From: Acetofilamentum sp.
GTDB taxonomy: Bacteria > Hydrothermota > 32-111
Assembly (NCBI GenBank): GCA_020721805.1
Contig: DYMB01000001.1
Coordinates: forward strand, 484,363-548,362
DNA length: 64,000 nt
Direction: 5' to 3'
The notes below the pieces were generated by a model, which was not told where the DNA came from, did not search any database, and worked only from the letters and a program-made list of their open reading frames with translations. The position numbers were made by a program, and so were the translations under genes. Of the stretch, positions 7,541-14,176 are shown one piece after another (position 1 is the first letter of the stretch; each line of letters begins with the position of its first letter).

Positions 7541-10096
7541 TTATTTTTTGGGTGGAGTAGGTAAAGTAAGTTTTGTCCCCCTTGTTTCACCGAATGTCAT
7601 CCAAATTTTGGGTGACATAGAACCGAAAATTCCACTCAAATTAAAAAATATACCCTGGTAGAATACTTTAAGGTATAATCTGTCTGATCTTGAGATTGGG
7701 AAACCGTGACCTATATATATTCTTAATTCTGATTCACTTTCAAGATTTTCTATTGAACCTATACGTTCTAACGAGTCATATGTTGAAGCGTTTAATGTTG
7801 AAAAAAGCAGAACCCTTTCAGTACAGGATGCAAACGAATCGGTTTTATAAACTTCTATATCAAAATACTTTTCAAAGTCTACCCACTCTTTATCATCAGT
7901 CATACCATATGCTACAAAACTCCACCATCCAGGGAAAATTGTATCAGCATAAGGCATTCCTTTTTTTGTGACCCATTCAGCATTCCTCCCCAATTGAGTT
8001 TTGAACGGTTTGTGACTTAAAAAGATTTTCTCATTTGGAATAGAATCACCTACTATCCCCTTTGTTTTTGAATTGATGGTATTAAGATATCTTGGTAGAG
8101 GAGACCCATCAAGGGCATAAATGTATAATGTATCATCAGAAATGGAATCCACATATTCATTGGTAAGAAAGAAATATGTGTATCCTGCTGGTGAAACAAT
8201 GGTAAAATAATCGTCAGAATAATCATAAACAGACCAGTTCCCCTCATCTACACATATTACTTTTACAAGACATATTTGACTACCATTTACGGTATCAGGT
8301 ATATCCCATGTGTATCTAAACAATGTATCATCAAGTGCAGGAATAGGGTATGATTGTTCATCTATATATCTCCAGTTATCTCCTCCATCGACTGAATAAT
8401 AATAGATCAATTTTTTTATCGATTCTCCAGAATCGTTTGAAGAGGCGAAAACTTCAATATCATATGATCCACCGGAATGCCACAATTCTCTACCATTCGG
8501 TTGTATTACTCTTATTGTTGGTTTTGTGCCTGTTGCTCTTAACATACCGAAGGCAATATATCCAACATCACCTTCGTTTAAATAAGCCAGAACACTTGAA
8601 CTTGAATTAACAGATAAATATGGTGATCCCTGTGTGAAACCTAATTGATCGTTCAAATCAACATTGCTTGGTCCAAAACTATCTGTTTGATCTACCCATA
8701 TATAGAGTGATTCTGTGGCATTAACATCAAGGTAAAAAATTCCAATTGAATCTGTCGGAGAAGAAAGAGATTTGGTACTATTATTCCATGTTGCAACCTG
8801 AATGTTTGGTATGCCAGGTTCAGTAGAAGAATCCCATAGTCCATTAGCATCAATATCCTCAAAAACTATTCCAGCGACTTTTGCAATTGGTGTTAATTCC
8901 ATTCCAAAAAATTTCTTGTAATCTTCTTCGGTTGAAAAATCTCTTGATTCATTTGTTATATCGAAATCAAAACTTGAAGATGTTGTTGGTCTGTAGCCCA
9001 ATTGTGGTGTTGTTGAAACAATATAACTACCCGGAATTAATGCGTATCTCCATAAACCATCCGCATCGGTGAGTGCTATTTCGCCTGTTGACAGCCTCAC
9101 CTTTATCCCCTCTATCGGAGGTTCTCCAGCCTGGTATTCTCCATCGTTGTTTTCATCGATATATACATGCCCTGTCGCGACAAAAACATGTGTGGATGCA
9201 CTTCTTGAAATATCAACAGCGGTTAAAATCGATGAAGTGATATATTTCCCTTTATATGCTGTCTGGGAGGCTCCAGTTATTTTCACCATTATTATTTTAA
9301 TATTATTGAGAATATTATAATCTGTAATAGGAGCCATATCTGCTGCTTCAGAATCATCTATGGAATTGTCTCCGTTGGAATCACCATAAAGTTTCAAAGG
9401 TGTTGTAGGATTTTCGTCATCATCATAATAATAATAAAACATTGGTATTCCAGTTGCCTGTGCTGGATACCTATCAGGTCCTGCCACTATAGATACTATC
9501 TGTTGGTTTGTCCAGTTATAGGGTGAACCTGGTGGTAGAACATATTCAAAATTTAATCCCGAGTCATAAAGCCCATATACCCTTTTAATAAGACAATAAT
9601 CGTCTGGGTTTTTTGTTAGAGAGGCTGGGGAATTATTTTTATCATCATCATTTATTATTCCATCATTGTTCCAGTCAAGTGTGAATACAACGGTTTCCGC
9701 ACCAGTTTGATATTCGACTGAAGGGTAATAATGGGCTGGTCTTTCATCAAGTGATGCTGTGACTTTCATCGCTCTTGGTTCCTTTGGATTATCTGGAGTA
9801 TCCTCGACGGGAAGAAGATTCGCGTTGAAAACTACTTCGTAAGGTGAAGCATAGACAACTCTTCTTTGTGGTGTTACATAATCTATATCAACATCTATGT
9901 TGAATCCTGCAGCCCTCAGATCCCTTATTACATAATCTATAGCAATTCTTGCGGATTGTTGTGCCTGTGTCATCAGGTCAACTCTTTGTTTTGTGCTTTG
10001 TGTATTTACAAAAACTGTTATTGCAGCACCGACTATTATTGAAAAAATGGTTAAAGCGAGAAGCAGTTCAAGTAGTGTAAAACCTTTTCTTTTCAT
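7541..10096 (-). CDS. Giant PilW-like prepilin with SdrD-B-type and Ig-like domains
   Basis: The start MKRKGFTLLELLLALTIFS is a perfect type IV prepilin signal: cleavage after G5, then mature F1 and E5. A PilW-like helix follows (ARIAIDYVIRDLRAAGFN). After about 300 residues come two SdrD-B/Cna-like segments, each opening with a calcium-type turn: GHVYIDENNDGEYQAGEPP near 310 and GIVFEDIDANGLWDSSTEPG near 407. An Ig/Fn3-like domain (IRVIQPNGRELWHSGGSYD, about 520-640) and a C-terminal beta-rich region follow. At 851 residues this is several times the size of ordinary minor pilins and would put an adhesin-like stalk at the filament tip or on a pseudopilus. It sits between pilV-like and pilX-like genes. 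The prepilin call is certain; the adhesin role is inferred. Confidence 0.85.
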   Translation of the reverse strand: MKRKGFTLLELLLALTIFSIIVGAAITVFVNTQSTKQRVDLMTQAQQSARIAIDYVIRDLRAAGFNIDVDIDYVTPQRRVVYASPYEVVFNANLLPVEDTPDNPKEPRAMKVTASLDERPAHYYPSVEYQTGAETVVFTLDWNNDGIINDDDKNNSPASLTKNPDDYCLIKRVYGLYDSGLNFEYVLPPGSPYNWTNQQIVSIVAGPDRYPAQATGIPMFYYYYDDDENPTTPLKLYGDSNGDNSIDDSEAADMAPITDYNILNNIKIIMVKITGASQTAYKGKYITSSILTAVDISRSASTHVFVATGHVYIDENNDGEYQAGEPPIEGIKVRLSTGEIALTDADGLWRYALIPGSYIVSTTPQLGYRPTTSSSFDFDITNESRDFSTEEDYKKFFGMELTPIAKVAGIVFEDIDANGLWDSSTEPGIPNIQVATWNNSTKSLSSPTDSIGIFYLDVNATESLYIWVDQTDSFGPSNVDLNDQLGFTQGSPYLSVNSSSSVLAYLNEGDVGYIAFGMLRATGTKPTIRVIQPNGRELWHSGGSYDIEVFASSNDSGESIKKLIYYYSVDGGDNWRYIDEQSYPIPALDDTLFRYTWDIPDTVNGSQICLVKVICVDEGNWSVYDYSDDYFTIVSPAGYTYFFLTNEYVDSISDDTLYIYALDGSPLPRYLNTINSKTKGIVGDSIPNEKIFLSHKPFKTQLGRNAEWVTKKGMPYADTIFPGWWSFVAYGMTDDKEWVDFEKYFDIEVYKTDSFASCTERVLLFSTLNASTYDSLERIGSIENLESESELRIYIGHGFPISRSDRLYLKVFYQGIFFNLSGIFGSMSPKIWMTFGETRGTKLTLPTPPKK

Positions 10097-10107
10097 AATA
10101 TCTCCTT

Positions 10108-10482
10108 TTATTTTGAAATATAAGTTTTCATAGTTTGTGATCTATTCAATCCACCGGAACCTCCAACCTGTTTCCATTCAACCTTTACTTCGATAAATTT
10201 CATATCTGTTGCAGGATGGTTATCTGTAACTGTATAGGTTAATATAAATTTTCCGTCTATGGTATCAGGTCCATATGTTCCCTCATCAAGTTCGTGTGAG
10301 GTAAATCGAAGTGACCTTAAATATTCTAGTTTTCCCTGACATATTTCAACAGCCTGAGTGTTCTGCCTTGTGAGAAGAGTGGATCTAATTGCGGCAGGGA
10401 AAAGGGCAGCAAGTCCGATTATACCGATAGCGAGTATCAAAGATGAAACGAGAAGTTCAAGTAAAGTAAAACCTTTTTTCAT
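10108..10482 (-). CDS. PilV-like type IV prepilin
   Basis: A 124-residue minor pilin. MKKGFTLLELLVSSLILAIG shows the prepilin peptidase site G/F and Glu5. It is followed by the IGLAALFPAAIRSTLLTRQN helix and an EICQGKLEYLRSLRF segment, as is usual for PilV/GspI-type proteins. The C-terminal half (YTVTDNHPATDMKFIEVKVEW) matches the beta-sheet of PilV-like proteins. It lies 8 bases downstream of the FimT-like gene and 11 bases before the large PilW-like gene. The ordering FimT-PilV-PilW-PilX is the classical minor-pilin operon order. Confidence 0.85.
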   Translation of the reverse strand: MKKGFTLLELLVSSLILAIGIIGLAALFPAAIRSTLLTRQNTQAVEICQGKLEYLRSLRFTSHELDEGTYGPDTIDGKFILTYTVTDNHPATDMKFIEVKVEWKQVGGSGGLNRSQTMKTYISK

Positions 10483-10490
10483 TTTACCTC

Positions 10491-10913
10491 CTACTCTCCG
10501 GTTCCTTTTAAAACATATCCAGATGGAAATACATATATGATAGATTCTCTACCTTTGGCTGAATCTACTACAAGTATAGCAAAAATACCATCAGCTCTTC
10601 CACCTGGTAAAAATTGTATTGGTGTATCAAAGGTAAAAGTTCCATTGTTTATATAATCGTAAGCAAAGATTTTATTTGGGAATCTATAAACAGTGTTTTT
10701 ATACTTGAAAGAATCTGTTGAAAGAAAGAATTCTGTTGTGATATTTTTTGTTGATGCCTCCTGCCTTGCCATATTCAACTGATCCATAATGTTATTCACA
10801 GTATTATTGTATTTTGCCTGTCTTGAGTTAATTTTTGGGAGAGAAAAACCTATTATTATCCCTATGATAGTTATAACTACAACCGTTTCAATCAAAGTGA
10901 ACCCTTTTTTCAT
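10491..10913 (-). CDS. GspH/FimT-like type IV prepilin
   Basis: The first gene of the minor-pilin operon encodes 140 residues. MKKGFTLIETVVVITIIGII has the prepilin cleavage site and Glu5. NNIMDQLNMARQEASTKNI and the following strand-rich half with FLPGGRADGIF and IYVFPSGYV are typical of the FimT/GspH fold, whose last strand carries 'G..ri.v...G'. A good Shine-Dalgarno (AAAGGAG) precedes the ATG. In known systems FimT, PilV, PilW and PilX form a priming complex at the pilus tip. The assembly ATPase, platform protein and secretin are not in this window. Confidence 0.85.
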   Translation of the reverse strand: MKKGFTLIETVVVITIIGIIIGFSLPKINSRQAKYNNTVNNIMDQLNMARQEASTKNITTEFFLSTDSFKYKNTVYRFPNKIFAYDYINNGTFTFDTPIQFLPGGRADGIFAILVVDSAKGRESIIYVFPSGYVLKGTGE

Positions 10914-11036
10914 AAACTTCTCCTTTTTGGTTTATAGAAAGCAAATTTCATACCATATGTTAATAAAAATAAATTATTTTTTTATGGGGAGTTAGATGTA
11001 ATATAAGGAAGAAAAATCTTCTAATTTTAAAAAGAT

Positions 11037-11052
11037 GTGAAAAATTTTTCAC
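11037..11052. repeat. Perfect 16-bp palindrome across the amrS stop codon
   Basis: GTGAAAAATTTTTCAC reads identically on both strands. It overlaps the amrS stop codon (TGA, 11051-11049) and lies in the 135-base gap before the pilin operon. On the minus strand it is followed 4 bases later by a short T run, so it could be a weak hairpin terminator for amrS, or an operator for the pilin operon. The stem is A/T-rich, which argues against an efficient intrinsic terminator. The rest of the gap (10914-11036) is A/T-rich; apart from the pilin Shine-Dalgarno I see no convincing promoter in it. Confidence 0.4.
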
Positions 11053-12038
11053 AGTATGATATCTACATTTGAAGAACATTTCGCACATTTATTTGAAACG
11101 ATTCCCTTTATATAGATATCGTAAAAATCCCGTTGGATTAAAAGGTTTGAACAAACCGGGCAGTATGTGTTCGAATATTTATTATCAAAAAAATTTCCTA
11201 AGTAAACATAGTATAATTTTTCCTTTGCTATTTTAAAAAATTCTATCATTTTTTCAGGTGGGGTTGGTGGTATCCTATATTTATAGTTAGGGAAATATCT
11301 TGATATATGAAGGGGAATTTTAGGTGATATCGAAAAGATGAAGTCTATCATATTTTTGAATTCCTCAGGATTATCATTTTTGGTTGGAATTAATAAATTT
11401 GTTATCTCGATATGTGTTTTTGAATCAAACGCTATTTTTATAAAATTTTTAACTGTTTCAAGATCTCCCTTCAACTCATTTTTATAAAAATCATGGTTGA
11501 AAGATTTTAGATCAACATTTATCGCCCTTACAAATTTTAAGAGTTTTTTTGCAGGGTCTTCATTTATCGTTCCATTTGTTATCAGAACCACATCTATCTT
11601 GTCTGAATATTTTTCGGCAAAATCGTATATATATTCATACCACATCAATGGTTCAGTATAGGTGAAGGCTATCCTTTTACGATTTTTATTTTTTAATATT
11701 CTGTATAAACTATCTATATCTATATATTCCGCGTCAACATAGTTTTGTGAAATGTCATAGTTCTGACAGAATGGACATCTTAGGTTACAACCAAACTGTG
11801 CAACAGATATTATATATTCTCCCGGATGGAAATGGTATAAAGGTTTTTTTTCTATTGGATCGTCTGCGATCGTCATCACTTTTCCATAATTTATCGCTAT
11901 AAGTTCTCCATCTATATTCTTTCTACCAAAACATAATCCAGTTTGTTTGGGAGATAGGGTACAGGAGTGGGGACAAAGTGTGCATTGAACCTTATCGTTT
12001 TCAAGTTTTTTAAAAAAATAGGAAATTTTATTTTGCAT
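11049..12038 (-). CDS. amrS: AmmeMemoRadiSam-system radical SAM enzyme
   Basis: A radical SAM protein of 329 residues. An N-terminal cysteine region (VQCTLCPHSCTLSPKQTGLC) precedes the 4Fe-4S motif CNLRCPFC (C84, C88, C91). AIDDPIEKKPLYHF-type text just before the cluster (here IADDPIEKKPLYHFHPG) is diagnostic for AmrS rather than pyruvate formate-lyase activases. A C-terminal CPVCSNLL...KCAKC pair adds a zinc-ribbon-like end. In other genomes it occurs with Memo and AMMECR1 proteins. Neither is in this window, and the chemical role of the system is still poorly defined. There is no ribosome binding site: the ATG sits right at the predicted transcription start of a strong promoter, so the mRNA may be leaderless. 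Confidence 0.9.
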   Translation of the reverse strand: MQNKISYFFKKLENDKVQCTLCPHSCTLSPKQTGLCFGRKNIDGELIAINYGKVMTIADDPIEKKPLYHFHPGEYIISVAQFGCNLRCPFCQNYDISQNYVDAEYIDIDSLYRILKNKNRKRIAFTYTEPLMWYEYIYDFAEKYSDKIDVVLITNGTINEDPAKKLLKFVRAINVDLKSFNHDFYKNELKGDLETVKNFIKIAFDSKTHIEITNLLIPTKNDNPEEFKNMIDFIFSISPKIPLHISRYFPNYKYRIPPTPPEKMIEFFKIAKEKLYYVYLGNFFDNKYSNTYCPVCSNLLIQRDFYDIYIKGIVSNKCAKCSSNVDIIL

Positions 12039-12046
12039 AAAAAGTA

Positions 12047-12074
12047 ATTATATAACCTTGAAATCTGAAGTCAA
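12047..12074 (-). promoter_or_regulatory. Predicted sigma70-type promoter of amrS
   Basis: On the minus strand TTGACT (12074-12069) and TATAAT (12052-12047) are separated by 16 bases. The start point 7 or so bases after the -10 box falls at 12040-12038, which is the ATG of amrS. It stands back to back with the lexA promoter: the two -35 boxes are only 6 bases apart. Confidence 0.7.
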
Positions 12075-12080
12075 TATCTC

Positions 12081-12108
12081 TTGACTTTTTCTAAAAAATA
12101 AGGATAAT
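12081..12108 (+). promoter_or_regulatory. Predicted sigma70-type promoter of lexA operon
   Basis: TTGACT (12081-12086), a 16-base spacer and GATAAT (12103-12108) form a near-consensus promoter for lexA. The palindrome at 12108-12125 begins on the last base of the -10 box, where a bound repressor would block open-complex formation. Transcription should start at about 12115, leaving a short leader with AGGAGG at 12127-12132. Confidence 0.7.
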
Positions 12109-12125
12109 GTAAACAAATGTTTACA
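12108..12125. promoter_or_regulatory. Predicted LexA operator (SOS box)
   Basis: TGTAAACA-AA-TGTTTACA is an inverted repeat with 8-bp perfect half sites and a 2-base centre, placed between the -10 box and the ribosome binding site of lexA. Autoregulation of lexA through a palindrome at its own promoter is general, while the box sequence differs between phyla. This one is neither the E. coli CTGT-N8-ACAG box nor the Gram-positive GAAC-N4-GTTC box. Assignment to LexA is by position only. Confidence 0.65.
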
Positions 12126-12136
12126 TAGGAGGTTCT

Positions 12137-12733
12137 TTGATAGATAGTGAAAAGAATCGTATGACATTAAAGGAAAAAGAGGTTTTTGATTTTGTAGAAA
12201 ATTTTATAAAGAATAACGGATATCCTCCAACGATAAGAGAGATATGTATCTCTTTAAAAAAAAAGAGTACAAAATCTGTTTTTTTTCATCTTTTGAATCT
12301 TGAAAAAAAAGGTTACATAGAAAGGTCAAAGAATCTCTCAAGAGGACTGAAAATAAAACTACCAGGGGTAGTTTTTCTTGTCGGTGAAATAAATGCTGGA
12401 AATCCGGTAATTTCAGAAGAGAATATAGAGGATAGATTCATTTTTAACGGTTCAGGTTCAAATAAAATTTTTTTAAAGGTCAAGGGTGATAGTATGAAAG
12501 ATGCTGGCATAATGGATGGTGATCTTGTTCTTGTACACAGGGGTATTGAGGTGAAAAGTGGTGATATCGTGGTAGCGATGTTAAATGGAGAATTTACTTT
12601 AAAGAGGTTTATCGTCGAGAAAAAAAGAATATTTTTGAAACCTGAAAATAGTTTATACAGTTTGATAGAAATAAACTCAAAAGATACCTTTGAGATTTTT
12701 GGAAAAGTTGTTGGTGTTTTGAAAAAGGTATGA
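12137..12733 (+). CDS. lexA: LexA SOS repressor
   Basis: A self-cleaving repressor of 198 residues. The N-terminal winged-helix domain has the LexA pattern GYPPTIREICISLKKKSTKS, followed by LEKKGYIERS. The autoproteolysis site is Ala87-Gly88 in INAGNP. The Ser-Lys dyad is S119 in KGDSMKDAGI and K156 in FTLKRF, at the usual spacing. I accept the TTG start at 12137 because AGGAGG lies 4 bases upstream and the N-terminus aligns; an ATG at residue 9 is the alternative. It is the first gene of a three-gene unit with a small protein and dinB, and the promoter carries a palindrome that it probably binds. Confidence 0.92.
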   Translation: MIDSEKNRMTLKEKEVFDFVENFIKNNGYPPTIREICISLKKKSTKSVFFHLLNLEKKGYIERSKNLSRGLKIKLPGVVFLVGEINAGNPVISEENIEDRFIFNGSGSNKIFLKVKGDSMKDAGIMDGDLVLVHRGIEVKSGDIVVAMLNGEFTLKRFIVEKKRIFLKPENSLYSLIEINSKDTFEIFGKVVGVLKKV

Positions 12734-12972
12734 GAATGGAGCAGATTTTTGTTTTTGCATATTTTGCAAAAGGAAAGATATATCCTAAAATAATAGTGTG
12801 GAACAGAAAGATTATAAAGGTTGAAAAGATAACCTATTACTGGAAAAGTGTTAATGATGAAAGTTTGAATCTGCACTTTTCAATTCTTTCTGGTTCCTTC
12901 TATTATCATATACTCTATTCTTTATCTTCAAACAGATGGTATCTTGTCGATACGGAGAGTATATCATTATGA
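12730..12972 (+). CDS. Small protein of SOS cassette, DUF6504-like
   Basis: An 80-residue protein between lexA and dinB, overlapping each by 4 bases (ATGA on both sides), so the three genes are translationally coupled. It reads PKIIVWNRKIIKVEKITYYW in its first half and ends NRWYLVDTE. From memory this fits the small-protein pattern 'P-x-x-F-x-W-x-G-R-x-Y-x-V-x-x-V-x-x-x-W ... W-x-L' (DUF6504) found beside Y-family polymerases in actinobacteria. No function is established. A role as polymerase accessory or mutasome factor is inferred from the setting. The exact start (12730 or the ATG at 12736) is uncertain. Confidence 0.65.
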   Translation: MRMEQIFVFAYFAKGKIYPKIIVWNRKIIKVEKITYYWKSVNDESLNLHFSILSGSFYYHILYSLSSNRWYLVDTESISL

Positions 12973-14141
12973 AATGGTGGGTACATCTTGATATGGATTC
13001 ATTCTTTGCATCCGTTGAGATAGCTTCAAGACCATACTACAAAAATTTACCCGTTGCAGTTGGTGAAAATGCAAATAGCGGAGGGATAATACTCTCTTCT
13101 TCATATAAGGCAAGGGAGTATGGTATTAGATCCGGTATGCCAACATATCAGGCAATAGAGAAATGTCCATCTTTGATAATGATAAATCCAGATATGGAAA
13201 AATATATCTATGTATCGGATATTCTTTATGATATGATAAAAAAAATAGTATGGAATGTTAAAAGATATTCCATAGATGAAGTTTTTTTCTTCACATCTAC
13301 GAAAGATGAGGCTATTTCAAAATCTATTCTTATAAAAGATTTAATAAAAAAAAATTTAAAGATAACAGCATCGTTTGGAATATCAGATAATATTATAGTT
13401 GCAAAGATGGCATCGGATGAATTTAAACCTGATGGTTTTTTTATAGTTGATGATTCTTTAGCTTATATAAGAGAAAGGGAGGTTGGAAAAGTTCCCGGAA
13501 TAGGGAGAAAAACTGAGAAAAAGTTAAACTCCATTGGTGTATACTATGTAAAACAAATCGACCGTATACCTTTTTCGGTATTAAGAAACATTTTTAAACA
13601 TCGTGCTTATTTTTTAAAAGAAATATCCACTTTACTTACAAAAAAACTTGAACCATTGGATGGTGGAGTAGATAAATCGATCGGCCAAACACACACTTTT
13701 TCAGAAGATACAAGGAATATGGAGAAACTTTTATCATACCTTTCAATAATAACAGAGAATATTGAAAGACTTATGGATGAAAAGTTCTTTGAAGGTAATA
13801 TCATAAAACTTGTTATAAGATATTCTGATTTTACAACATTCACAAAACAAAAGAAACTGGGAAGGTATATATATAGAGGTGATGATATATTTTTAGAAGT
13901 ATCGAAAATGATAAAAACGATGAATCTTGTTTTGTCTGTAAGGCTCTTAGGAATATCCGTTAAAGGTTTACGGCAGAGAGGATTGTGTGGTAATATTTTC
14001 CTGTCCGATGGATATTCTCAAAAACTTGAGGAATCTATAAAAAATATAAAAATCAGATTTGGAGATAGAGCGATAATGAAATTGAGAGATCTGTATACTA
14101 ACGATAGAAGTTTTAAAAATAGAAGGATAACCTATTTATAA
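12969..14141 (+). CDS. dinB: Y-family DNA polymerase IV (DinB)
   Basis: A translesion polymerase of 390 residues. Catalytic acids are D8 in WWVHLDMDSFFASVE and D103/E104 in RYSIDEVFFF. A helix-hairpin-helix follows (VGKVPGIGRKTEKKLNSIG), then the little-finger domain (GQTHTFSEDT...). I chose the ATG at 12969, which overlaps the preceding stop as ATGA and has GGAG 11 bases upstream. An in-frame ATG at 12936 would add 11 residues that align with nothing. No clear C-terminal beta-clamp motif is visible in the ending DRSFKNRRITYL. Being third in the lexA operon, it should be induced by DNA damage. Confidence 0.93.
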   Translation: MKWWVHLDMDSFFASVEIASRPYYKNLPVAVGENANSGGIILSSSYKAREYGIRSGMPTYQAIEKCPSLIMINPDMEKYIYVSDILYDMIKKIVWNVKRYSIDEVFFFTSTKDEAISKSILIKDLIKKNLKITASFGISDNIIVAKMASDEFKPDGFFIVDDSLAYIREREVGKVPGIGRKTEKKLNSIGVYYVKQIDRIPFSVLRNIFKHRAYFLKEISTLLTKKLEPLDGGVDKSIGQTHTFSEDTRNMEKLLSYLSIITENIERLMDEKFFEGNIIKLVIRYSDFTTFTKQKKLGRYIYRGDDIFLEVSKMIKTMNLVLSVRLLGISVKGLRQRGLCGNIFLSDGYSQKLEESIKNIKIRFGDRAIMKLRDLYTNDRSFKNRRITYL

Positions 14142-14142
14142 C

Positions 14143-14170
14143 TTGATATCGATAAAAAAATAATTATACT
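14143..14170 (+). promoter_or_regulatory. Predicted promoter giving leaderless tilS mRNA
   Basis: TTGATA (14143-14148) and TATACT (14165-14170) are 16 bases apart. Seven bases after the -10 box is 14177, the A of the tilS ATG. There is no Shine-Dalgarno in the 35 bases between dinB and tilS. Confidence 0.6.
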
Positions 14171-14176
14171 TAAACT

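Noticed and set aside
12313..12876. Open frame of 187 codons on the minus strand opposite lexA
   Set aside because: It is antisense to a gene with complete LexA motifs, has no ribosome site and shows repetitive low-complexity Phe/Ser/Ile content typical of the reverse of AT-rich coding sequence.
12936..12968. Longer N-terminus for DinB
   Set aside because: The ATG at 12969 has GGAG upstream and an ATGA overlap, and the added 11 residues match no DinB N-terminus.
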